NCBI GenBank assembly: GCA_018608735.1
Contig: JABAYZ010000034.1
Location: forward strand, 1 to 13,396
Length of the DNA stretch: 13,396 nt
From: Flavobacteriaceae bacterium
GTDB lineage: Bacteria; Bacteroidota; Bacteroidia; Flavobacteriales; Flavobacteriaceae
Direction of reading: 5' to 3'
A model generated the notes under the pieces. That model was not told the DNA's origin. It saw only the letters and a list, made by a program, of their open reading frames with translations, and did no database searches. Made by a program: the position numbers and the translations under genes. Shown here piece after piece: positions 1 to 5,734 of this stretch (its first letter is position 1; every line of letters begins with the position of its first letter).

Positions 1-42
1 GTTAAACCTAGTGGCTTGTTTTTTGAAATAATCGAATTCAAC

Positions 43-732
43 TTAAGGGGTCGAGCTCGAGATTTGTAATAATTTACCGTTATAAAATTGCTGACTATTT
101 TTGGCGAATTCAAAAATATAAGCAGCCATTTGTGCTGCAGTTGTTGGGGCTTCATACCCTGGAAAGGCTTCAGCAAGCATTTCGGTTTGTACCGCTCCCA
201 AAGCTAAGACATTAAAAGAGGGGCCTGTTTCTTTATATTCCTCCGCAAGCAGCTCAGTTAATGTAATGACCGCGCCTTTACTAGAACTATAGGCCGACAA
301 TCCTGGGAATTTCACTGACCCTTGTACGCCACCCATTGAACTGACCGTAACCACATGACCTTTTGCAGGCATAAACGGAATTATACGTCGAGTGAGTTCT
401 GCTACACCAAAAACATTGGTGTTATAGACCTGTTGAAAGTCTTCAAAAGTAGTGTCTGCAAAAGGCTTGTTTAAAAGCACTCCAGCATTGTTTATTAGAA
501 TATCGACATGTGCCCATTCTTTTTTTACAAAAGCTTCTACACGATCGTAATCTTCTGATTTACTCAAATCAAATGATAAGGCGGTAATGTTGTCAAAATT
601 TAAGTTAGAAACAGGGTTTGCATTCCTAGACAATGCTAAAACGTGGTAGCCAGCATTGGCAAAAAGATGGACAAGTTCAAATCCGATACCACGGCTTGTT
701 CCAGTAATTATAACTGTTTTATTTGGTGTCAT
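43..732 (-). CDS. Short-chain dehydrogenase/reductase (classical SDR)
   Basis: This is a cytoplasmic NAD(P)-dependent oxidoreductase of 229 residues with a Rossmann fold; the substrate cannot be read from sequence. The cofactor loop TGTSRGIG is at residues 10-17, NNAG at 81-84, the structural Asn in NTNVFG near 106, the Ser in TVSSMGG at 131-132, and the catalytic YSSSK at 148-152. The Asn-Ser-Tyr-Lys set is therefore complete. Arg36 follows the second beta strand (LALSRN), which by family knowledge would favour NADP(H). The length is slightly below the usual 240-260 residues for the family. The ATG at 732 lies inside the end of the upstream peptidase gene (14-base overlap), so the two are probably co-transcribed and translationally coupled. 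I see no promoter of its own. Family confidence is high; the specific reaction is unknown. Confidence 0.9.
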   Translation of the reverse strand: MTPNKTVIITGTSRGIGFELVHLFANAGYHVLALSRNANPVSNLNFDNITALSFDLSKSEDYDRVEAFVKKEWAHVDILINNAGVLLNKPFADTTFEDFQQVYNTNVFGVAELTRRIIPFMPAKGHVVTVSSMGGVQGSVKFPGLSAYSSSKGAVITLTELLAEEYKETGPSFNVLALGAVQTEMLAEAFPGYEAPTTAAQMAAYIFEFAKNSQQFYNGKLLQISSSTP

Positions 733-1657
733 ACATTTGTATTTCTTTGGAATCGGTGTTGCAAATTTGCACGATCCCAGGGATTAGTTTATTAATAGTG
801 GCCGCCATAAAAACGAAATCTAATTGGTCAATTTCATCGTCCACGTGGTGATAAAAATTAAAATTAGTCAAATCACAAGAAGAAATGGTATGACAGGGCA
901 CTTTAAATTCTTTGTAAAACGAAAAATTATCGGAACGCTTGAAAAGGTTATACTTTTTTGCAACATCAGAAATCCCAACTAGATTTGAATTGGTATAGGT
1001 ATTGATTTTATTTCCTAAATCTGATAATTCATAACCGGTTAGAAAAACCTCATAGTCCCGATCTGTGAAGGGCACACCAATCATTTCAAAATTGAGCATC
1101 GTATATAAATCAACGTTTTGTATTTTTAATTTTTTCGCCAAGGCTTTTGAGCCTAACAATCCTTTTTCTTCGCCTGAAAATAGAGCGACTATAACGGATC
1201 GTTTGTTGGTTCCCAATTGTGTTAAACGGTTGGCAATGGCCAATACAGTTGCGGTACCTGAAGCATTGTCATTAGCACCATTGGCTATGGAGTCGTTTGC
1301 AACTTTTTTATCAAATCCTATATGGTCATAATGCGCGCCCAACAGCAGCACTTCATCTTTTAATTTAGGATCGCTACCTTCGATATAACCCACAACATTG
1401 ACACCCTTGTAGCCTTTAGATTCAAAGGCATCGAAATAGGTATCGAAATAGGGTTTGATGCCAGCTTCTATAAATTTTGACTGAATAAATTGTGCAGCTA
1501 TACGTTCACTTTCTGTGGCAGTTTCGCGCCCTTTGAGGGCATCTGAACTTAGGAAATCAACAGTCGCATATAGGTCTTGAGGCTTAACGTCTTTATGCTG
1601 TTGGGCAGTACTAAATTGAACAAAAAGACTGGCTAAAAGTAGGGTTTTGAGTTTCAT
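719..1657 (-). CDS. Secreted M28-family zinc peptidase
   Basis: This is a 312-residue exported metallopeptidase, probably an aminopeptidase acting in the periplasm or at the cell surface. A signal peptide covers about residues 1-19 (KTLLLASLFVQFSTAQ, cleavage before Gln). The M28 di-zinc site can be followed in order: GAHYDHIG (His109 ligand, Asp111), GANDNASG (bridging Asp130), GEEKGLLGS (Glu163 general base, Glu164 ligand), LNFEMIG (Glu191 where many M28 enzymes have Asp) and YHHVDDEID (His270/271). All metal positions are thus filled, one by a conservative change. There is no T9SS C-terminal domain, and the protein ends shortly after the catalytic domain, so export is probably by Sec into the periplasm. 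The ATG at 1657 has a matching promoter box 28 bases upstream. The gene overlaps the SDR gene by 14 bases at its 3' end. The substrate is unknown. Confidence 0.9.
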   Translation of the reverse strand: MKLKTLLLASLFVQFSTAQQHKDVKPQDLYATVDFLSSDALKGRETATESERIAAQFIQSKFIEAGIKPYFDTYFDAFESKGYKGVNVVGYIEGSDPKLKDEVLLLGAHYDHIGFDKKVANDSIANGANDNASGTATVLAIANRLTQLGTNKRSVIVALFSGEEKGLLGSKALAKKLKIQNVDLYTMLNFEMIGVPFTDRDYEVFLTGYELSDLGNKINTYTNSNLVGISDVAKKYNLFKRSDNFSFYKEFKVPCHTISSCDLTNFNFYHHVDDEIDQLDFVFMAATINKLIPGIVQICNTDSKEIQMYDTK

Positions 1658-1685
1658 AAGTTTAGGAATATATTAGTTTGTATAG

Positions 1686-1693
1686 CAAAGATA
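1686..1693 (-). promoter_or_regulatory. Predicted -7 promoter box for the peptidase/SDR pair
   Basis: On the minus strand this reads TATCTTTG, an exact match to the Bacteroidota -7 consensus TAnnTTTG. It lies 28 bases before the ATG at 1657, giving a leader of roughly 20 bases. I see no clear TTG at the -33 position, so the call rests on the -7 box and its spacing. It also suggests that the peptidase and SDR genes are transcribed separately from the upstream membrane-protein gene. Confidence 0.55.
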
Positions 1694-1716
1694 CTAAAGT
1701 CCGTCCTAAACACTAT

Positions 1717-2439
1717 TTAGTACTTTCTATTTATGTTAAGTTTTAATGTAGATAGCCCGTAAAAAATAGACATTAAGATAATGATAAATAACTCAAACCA
1801 TAACAGATAGTATGGCCACACGCCGATGATCAAAGGATTATTGACTTGTGGTGGTTCTGCTAAATACATATAATTTGAGCCTAAATAAAAGTTGAAAGGC
1901 ATGATGATTACCAACAATATATTCAGAATACAAAAAGATTTAAGTACTGAATATTTGGAAGGTCTGATGTTTAAGTTCTGAAGCATGTATATAGGCAATA
2001 AAAAAATCAACACATGTCTTACATAATATTCTAAGTACGCAAAATTACTGCCATCAAACCCGTTCATTTGTGGGGTTAGCACGGACATGATGCCGCCGAC
2101 AACTCCTGTGTAAAACACAAAATCAAATAGCCCTTGTTTGCGTTTCAAAAATGGTAGAAAAGAACAGATTAACCCCGATATCCCACACAGATGAAGTGGC
2201 AGGTCGGTGATGATATTCCAGTGTCCATTTAGGGCTGTGCGTAAGGGTGTGACTATTGAGGTGAAAAATAAAATAACCCCCATAAGGTAGGTGATTCTAA
2301 CATTGTTTTGACGGGACAAAAAACGCCCTAGTCCTAAGATGAAAATAATGACAACTAATACAGCACAATTATTTACGATCCATTCATCGGACATAAATTT
2401 GATCGTATAGTTGGGGAACGTTTGATTGGTTAAAAACAT
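1717..2439 (-). CDS. YwaF/TIGR02206-type multi-pass membrane protein (TMEM164-like)
   Basis: This is a 240-residue integral membrane protein with about six to seven hydrophobic segments (near 24-42, 50-68, 84-98, 105-123, 140-156, 165-185 and 207-229). The pattern NGHW...LPLHLCGIS at 71-88, the RH pair at 141-142 and GSNYMYL at 187-193 resemble the conserved family TIGR02206, known from Bacillus YwaF. The family has no established bacterial function. Its eukaryotic relative TMEM164 has been described as an acyltransferase with essential Cys and His, so His83/Cys85 and His142 deserve attention; that link is inference. The start used here is the ATG at 2439. A TTG lies one codon upstream, and an internal ATG at residue 16 is an alternative. 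It is divergent from the tRNA-Val gene, with a possible promoter about 40 bases upstream. Confidence 0.72.
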   Translation of the reverse strand: MFLTNQTFPNYTIKFMSDEWIVNNCAVLVVIIFILGLGRFLSRQNNVRITYLMGVILFFTSIVTPLRTALNGHWNIITDLPLHLCGISGLICSFLPFLKRKQGLFDFVFYTGVVGGIMSVLTPQMNGFDGSNFAYLEYYVRHVLIFLLPIYMLQNLNIRPSKYSVLKSFCILNILLVIIMPFNFYLGSNYMYLAEPPQVNNPLIIGVWPYYLLWFELFIIILMSIFYGLSTLKLNINRKY

Positions 2440-2478
2440 CAAGGCGTCAAATGTTGGTTAATTATAAATTTAAAAAAA

Positions 2479-2486
2479 TAAAGATA
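2479..2486 (-). promoter_or_regulatory. Possible -7 box for the YwaF-like gene
   Basis: The minus strand reads TATCTTTA, seven of eight matches to TAnnTTTG, 40 bases upstream of the ATG at 2439. It lies back to back with the tRNA promoter in the same AT-rich 92-base region. The match is imperfect and the surroundings are low complexity, so chance is a real alternative. Confidence 0.3.
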
Positions 2487-2505
2487 CATAATTAAAAGAT
2501 ATTAG

Positions 2506-2513
2506 TATTTTTG
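2506..2513 (+). promoter_or_regulatory. Predicted -7 promoter box for tRNA-Val
   Basis: TATTTTTG is an exact match to TAnnTTTG and ends 18 bases before the first base of the mature tRNA. Transcription would start around 2519-2521, leaving a short 5' leader for RNase P to remove. No convincing -33 element is visible in the A-rich sequence upstream. Confidence 0.55.
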
Positions 2514-2531
2514 TCTTCCTAATTACAAAAA

Positions 2532-2606
2532 GGGTCATTAACTCAGTTGGTTCAGAGTGTTACCTTGACAGGGTAGAAGTCACTGGTTCGAATCCAGTAT
2601 GACCCA
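2532..2606 (+). tRNA. trnV: tRNA-Val (anticodon GAC)
   Basis: A full cloverleaf can be folded by eye. The acceptor stem is GGGTCAT/ATGACCC, the D stem ACTC/GAGT, the anticodon stem TTACC/GGTAG with one G-T pair, and the T arm ACTGG-TTCGAAT-CCAGT. The seven-base anticodon loop TTGACAG gives anticodon GAC, which reads GUC and GUU valine codons. The discriminator base is A. The 3' CCA is not encoded (the genome continues CAA), so it must be added after transcription. It is a single tRNA gene, transcribed opposite to both flanking protein genes, with its own promoter box and a hairpin terminator directly downstream. I see no repeated tRNA 3' end nearby that would mark an integrated element. Confidence 0.95.
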
Positions 2607-2613
2607 CAAAAAA

Positions 2614-2642
2614 ACCATTCAAATTTGAGTGGTTTTTTTTTA
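2614..2642. terminator. Hairpin terminator after tRNA-Val, probably bidirectional
   Basis: A near-perfect palindrome at 2614-2633 (ACCATTCAAA / TTTGAGTGGT, one G-T pair) is followed on the plus strand by an unbroken T run to 2641 and preceded by an A run at 2608-2614. It can end the tRNA transcript on the plus strand. Read on the minus strand, the A run becomes a U-tract and would end the convergent transcript of the small barrel-like gene. The TAA stop of that gene (2640-2642) is embedded in the plus-strand T run. Confidence 0.8.
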
Positions 2643-3200
2643 AAATGAAAAATTAAGGTTAATTAGACCGAGGCTTTTGATTCCTGAACTAAAAACTTCA
2701 TTGCTATTATCTACTGGGCTTCCATCATAGTCTTTTATAGTTTCAAGTTTAAAAAACAGTCCAGGTTCAGTTGAGATTGAAAAGTGCTTTCCTACTACAA
2801 ATTCGATTCTGAAAAAAGGAATTAATGAGGATTCATAATTTTTTCTTTCTGCTTGATAACTATCTGAATAATTAAAAGCTAAATCGAGTCCGTAGAAAAA
2901 CTTCCACTTGTTTGAACTCGTTTTTAAAGTAAAATCTATCCCTGGCTTAACGCCAATAGTAAACTGATTATCCTCCTCAAAAAAATATTTTAATCCAATA
3001 CGAAGTTGTTTATTTTCAGAAACTAACCTTCTGTAACTGAGATTGTACTCATTTGAATTTGAAGAAAATACCGCAGGAATTATATCATCTGCATTGAGGG
3101 ATAATTGATTTTTTAATTCATCTTGAGCATACAATTGATTGCCATAACTTAAAACTCCAATAACAATCAAAATAAAACTATAGGACCTATTATTCATCAT
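2640..3200 (-). CDS. Small predicted outer-membrane beta-barrel protein, family not recognised
   Basis: The 186-residue product starts with a clear Sec signal peptide (hydrophobic FILIVIGVLSYG, likely cleavage after LYAQ near residue 25). The mature part alternates polar and hydrophobic residues in repeated strand-like blocks such as LRIGLKYFF, FTIGVKPGIDF, WKFFYGLDLAF, FFRIEFVVG and FSISTEPGLFF. It ends in NLNFSF, and a terminal Phe is typical of outer-membrane barrels. Its size would suit an eight-strand barrel. I cannot name a family. The double ATG at 3195-3200 sits inside the end of the upstream lipoprotein gene (11-base overlap), so the pair is almost certainly one operon, probably with coupled translation. 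A role together with the lipoprotein in the outer membrane is inference. Confidence 0.75.
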   Translation of the reverse strand: MMNNRSYSFILIVIGVLSYGNQLYAQDELKNQLSLNADDIIPAVFSSNSNEYNLSYRRLVSENKQLRIGLKYFFEEDNQFTIGVKPGIDFTLKTSSNKWKFFYGLDLAFNYSDSYQAERKNYESSLIPFFRIEFVVGKHFSISTEPGLFFKLETIKDYDGSPVDNSNEVFSSGIKSLGLINLNFSF

Positions 3201-4299
3201 CTAATCTATCAACATAGCGTGCAAAAATTCCCTCTAGGGTTTGAACAAATTCTTCACCATCTGGTCCGATGCCTATAAAGTTTTCAATATTTACGGAGGT
3301 GCCATCAATAAAATTCATGTGAATAGAATAATCTTCATCCGCACCTTCCTGTAGCACAACCTCTCCTAATAGAACATCACTTTCAAACACCATTACATCA
3401 ACAAAATTATTAATTTGAATGGTTGTTGGGTCGTCTAGTGCAAATAAGTACTCGGCATCAATATCAAATTCTACTTTCATGGAATTAGTAGTAAAACTTC
3501 CCGAAATATAATCGATATCTGTATCTTCTAAGTTTTCATAATCTGTAGATAATAATTTTACCGAAGCTTCTAGCTGATTCACACAGCCATTTTCACCGCT
3601 ATTTAGAGCGTATCCTATAGTGAATAAATCATCATTGATTTTATCAATAGAAAACTCATGGGTAAATGGATTCATATAGATGTTGAAGTTCACATCATTT
3701 GGAATTGGAATTTCACCAGACATTGTGTAGCTCACATTTTCAATATTGAAAGCAAGCATCCTTTGGTCATTGTGAGTCATCTCTATGCTTAAGCTTGTTG
3801 GGATATATATGGGATCCTCTATGTCCAGGAGTTCCTCTGTGGCGCCAGAAACAGTAATAGAGGTGTCATTAGAACTGGAATTTGTAAACATTGGGAACAC
3901 CATTTTCATGGCCGAATTTGATGCCTGTGTAGTCCAAGTTCCTAGCTGACTATTATAGGAGTAGGTTCCAAAATAATTTTGAAGATTGAAAGGCTCATTT
4001 GGGTAATCGGAGTCAATGAGCGGCTGATAGTTGGGGATGTTTTCTATGGCCTCGATCATCGTTTCATGAAAATCTGTTGTGTCTCCATCTGCATTGTCAT
4101 AAATATCAATTAACAAGTTAGAAAAATCTCCTGTCTCAAGAACTTCAAGGCAATTCATAAGCATATCAACACTGTTTTCTACTAGTACTTGATCTTCTTC
4201 AGCAGTATTTTGAGATTCTGGAGTTGTTGGATCGTCAACAGGCTCGTTTTTACATGAAAATGCAGAAAGAATCATTAACAAGTACATATATTTTTTCAT
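3190..4299 (-). CDS. Acidic predicted lipoprotein, family not recognised
   Basis: This is a 369-residue protein that begins MKKYMYLLMILSAFSCKNEP. The hydrophobic stretch ending in SAFSC fits a type II signal peptide, with Cys17 as the lipidated residue; Ala rather than Leu at -3 is loose but common in Bacteroidota. The next segment is rich in Pro, Thr, Glu and Asp, as expected for a tether. The mature chain is strikingly acidic and has many short strand-like stretches separated by Asp/Asn turns, so a beta-rich extracytoplasmic fold is likely. A lone Cys later in the chain (ENGCVNQ) is not part of a visible motif. I found no catalytic signature. The ATG at 4299 was chosen over a TTG two codons upstream because it starts directly at the basic n-region. 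A promoter box lies 27 bases upstream. It overlaps the barrel-like gene by 11 bases. Confidence 0.8.
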   Translation of the reverse strand: MKKYMYLLMILSAFSCKNEPVDDPTTPESQNTAEEDQVLVENSVDMLMNCLEVLETGDFSNLLIDIYDNADGDTTDFHETMIEAIENIPNYQPLIDSDYPNEPFNLQNYFGTYSYNSQLGTWTTQASNSAMKMVFPMFTNSSSNDTSITVSGATEELLDIEDPIYIPTSLSIEMTHNDQRMLAFNIENVSYTMSGEIPIPNDVNFNIYMNPFTHEFSIDKINDDLFTIGYALNSGENGCVNQLEASVKLLSTDYENLEDTDIDYISGSFTTNSMKVEFDIDAEYLFALDDPTTIQINNFVDVMVFESDVLLGEVVLQEGADEDYSIHMNFIDGTSVNIENFIGIGPDGEEFVQTLEGIFARYVDRLDDE

Positions 4300-4316
4300 G
4301 ATCAAAAAGTATAATT

Positions 4317-4331
4317 TATTTGCAGCAAATA
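4317..4331. repeat. Perfect 15-base palindrome at the lipoprotein promoter
   Basis: TATTTGC-A-GCAAATA is a perfect inverted repeat with seven-base arms. It overlaps six of the eight bases of the minus-strand -7 box and the expected transcription start of the lipoprotein operon. It could be an operator, or the palindrome may follow partly from the TTTGC that often ends flavobacterial promoter boxes. Confidence 0.45.
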
Positions 4332-4333
4332 TA
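4326..4333 (-). promoter_or_regulatory. Predicted -7 promoter box for the lipoprotein/barrel operon
   Basis: The minus strand reads TATATTTG, an exact match to TAnnTTTG, 27 bases upstream of the ATG at 4299. It would give a leader of about 20 bases. It lies in the 81-base gap after murF, so the pair need not depend on murF transcription. No clear -33 TTG is visible. A weak AT-only hairpin (AGTATT-ATA-AATACT, 4346-4360) lies just upstream and has no U-tract, so I do not call it a murF terminator. Confidence 0.55.
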
Positions 4334-4380
4334 CGATAAATTTACAGTATTATAAATACTATGAACTATAGGACATTTAG

Positions 4381-5664
4381 CTAAATCAGTTCCAGAACCC
4401 GTTCCAAAGCCATGCCTCGCGATCCTTTTATTAAGATGCTCGTATTTAAAATAACTGTTTTCTTTAAATGCACTTGAAGGTCTTGAAAGGTTTCAAAAAA
4501 TAGGAGGTTTGGATGCTCTATTTTTTGATCAAAAAAATGAGACCCCACAAAATAAAAACTACACTCCTTGGTTGAAATTGCTTGGTTTACGACTGCCAAA
4601 TGTTCTTTAGCGCTCGTGGCTCCCAACTCAAACATATCTCCAAGAATGGCGAGTTTGTTTTGATTTTGAATGCCTTTAAAGTTTTCCAACGCAACTTCCA
4701 TGCTGCTTGGGTTGGCATTATAGGCATCTAATACTATTTCATTGGATTTTTTTTTAATGATTTGGGATCGGTTATTTGCCGGCACATAGGCTTCAATTCC
4801 CTTTTTGAGCTGTAAGGGGGTGAGCTTATAATAGGTTCCAATAGCTAAAGCCGCTGCAATGTTATGAAAATTATAAATTCCCACAAGATGGGTTTGAATT
4901 TCTATAGTATTAAGCGATACACTCAGAAATGGATGTGTAGCTGTTAGCTTCACATTCACAGCTGTTTTTAGAGATTCCGAAAACGTATAAACGTTGGCAT
5001 ATGCCCCGACTTGAACGACTTGTTTTGCATCCTCAGAATTTAAAATAATTAATCCTGAATTGGCTTTTAAATAATCATACAATTCACTTTTGGCTTTTAG
5101 GACGCCTTCTTCTGATCCAAAGCCTTCTAAATGGGCTTTTCCAAAATTAGTAATATAGCCGATGTTTGGTTGAGCAATTTCACAAAGCCTGGCAATTTCT
5201 TTGGCATGATTTGCGCCCATTTCTACAATGCCAATTTCGGTGTTGGCTGTCATGCCTAAAAGGGATAAGGGTACTCCTATATGGTTGTTGAGATTACCAA
5301 CGGTTGCTACGGTTTTGAAGTGTGGTTTCAATACGGCATGGATTAACTCTTTAGTGGTCGTTTTTCCGTTACTGCCTGTCAAAGCAATTATGGGTAGCCC
5401 AAGATATTTTCTATGAAAGTTAGCGAGCGCTTGCAAGGTTTCCAAGACGTTATCAACCAAAATAAAACGTTCATTTGTAGGGTTTACAACCTCATCAATC
5501 ACTATATATTTTGCACCGCTTTCGAGCGCTTGATGTGCAAAGGTGTTTCCGTTAAAATTAGCGCCTTTAAGGGCGAAAAATAAGGCGTTTTTCGCGATGT
5601 TTCTCGTATCTGTAGACACTCCTGAAGATTCTAAAAACAGTTGATGTATTTGCTCTAATTCCAT
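4381..5664 (-). CDS. murF: UDP-N-acetylmuramoyl-tripeptide--D-alanyl-D-alanine ligase
   Basis: MurF joins D-Ala-D-Ala to the UDP-MurNAc-tripeptide with ATP, the last cytoplasmic step of peptidoglycan precursor synthesis. The 427-residue product is full length for the family. Visible signatures are STDTRN at 17-22 in the N-terminal substrate domain, the ATP loop TGSNGKTTTKE from 96 (Lys101), NNHIGVPLSLL from 126, EMGANHAKEI from 148, DAYNANPSSM and LGDMFELG in the C-terminal domain. The DxYNANPxSM and LGDMxELG pair distinguishes MurF from the other Mur ligases. The ATG at 5664 lies 70 bases after the gldJ stop with a strong hairpin terminator in between. I see no exact promoter box in that gap, so expression may depend on read-through or on a promoter inside gldJ. 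No degenerate motif is seen; the enzyme should be active and essential. Confidence 0.96.
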   Translation of the reverse strand: MELEQIHQLFLESSGVSTDTRNIAKNALFFALKGANFNGNTFAHQALESGAKYIVIDEVVNPTNERFILVDNVLETLQALANFHRKYLGLPIIALTGSNGKTTTKELIHAVLKPHFKTVATVGNLNNHIGVPLSLLGMTANTEIGIVEMGANHAKEIARLCEIAQPNIGYITNFGKAHLEGFGSEEGVLKAKSELYDYLKANSGLIILNSEDAKQVVQVGAYANVYTFSESLKTAVNVKLTATHPFLSVSLNTIEIQTHLVGIYNFHNIAAALAIGTYYKLTPLQLKKGIEAYVPANNRSQIIKKKSNEIVLDAYNANPSSMEVALENFKGIQNQNKLAILGDMFELGATSAKEHLAVVNQAISTKECSFYFVGSHFFDQKIEHPNLLFFETFQDLQVHLKKTVILNTSILIKGSRGMALERVLELI

Positions 5665-5675
5665 AACTTAAAAGT

Positions 5676-5712
5676 AATAAAAAAGTCCTAACAATTAAAA
5701 TTGATAGGACTT
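5676..5712 (-). terminator. Hairpin terminator between gldJ and murF
   Basis: On the minus strand AAGTCCTA pairs with TAGGACTT (arms at 5705-5712 and 5683-5690), extended inward by an A-A mismatch and CAAT/ATTG pairs, and is followed by a T-rich run TTTTTTATT. This is a classic intrinsic terminator for gldJ, 22 bases after its stop. Its U-tract ends about 11 bases before the murF ATG, which makes it a candidate attenuator for murF. Confidence 0.8.
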
Positions 5713-5734
5713 AATATTTTACAAGATCAACTAA

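Noticed and set aside
1..42. Possible 3' signal or neighbouring gene fragment after the SDR stop
   Set aside because: Too short; no hairpin with U-tract and no recognisable coding sequence.
760..773. Palindrome TTGCAAATTTGCA upstream of the SDR start, considered as an operator
   Set aside because: It lies inside the peptidase coding sequence (residues encoding the C-terminal part), there is no TAnnTTTG spacing next to it, and AT-rich palindromes of this size are expected by chance.
1065..1331. Open frame on the plus strand inside the M28 peptidase gene (88 codons)
   Set aside because: It is fully antisense to a well-supported gene, has no recognisable motif and no promoter or ribosome site; it is a by-product of the coding sequence.
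2532..2606. tRNA-Val as an integration site for a mobile island
   Set aside because: No integrase, no repeated tRNA 3' end and no change of character in the flanking genes is visible in the window.
4300..4305. TTG start two codons upstream of the lipoprotein ATG
   Set aside because: TTG starts give longer frames here and also for the YwaF-like gene and gldJ, but in each case the next ATG fits the signal peptide or membrane start better.
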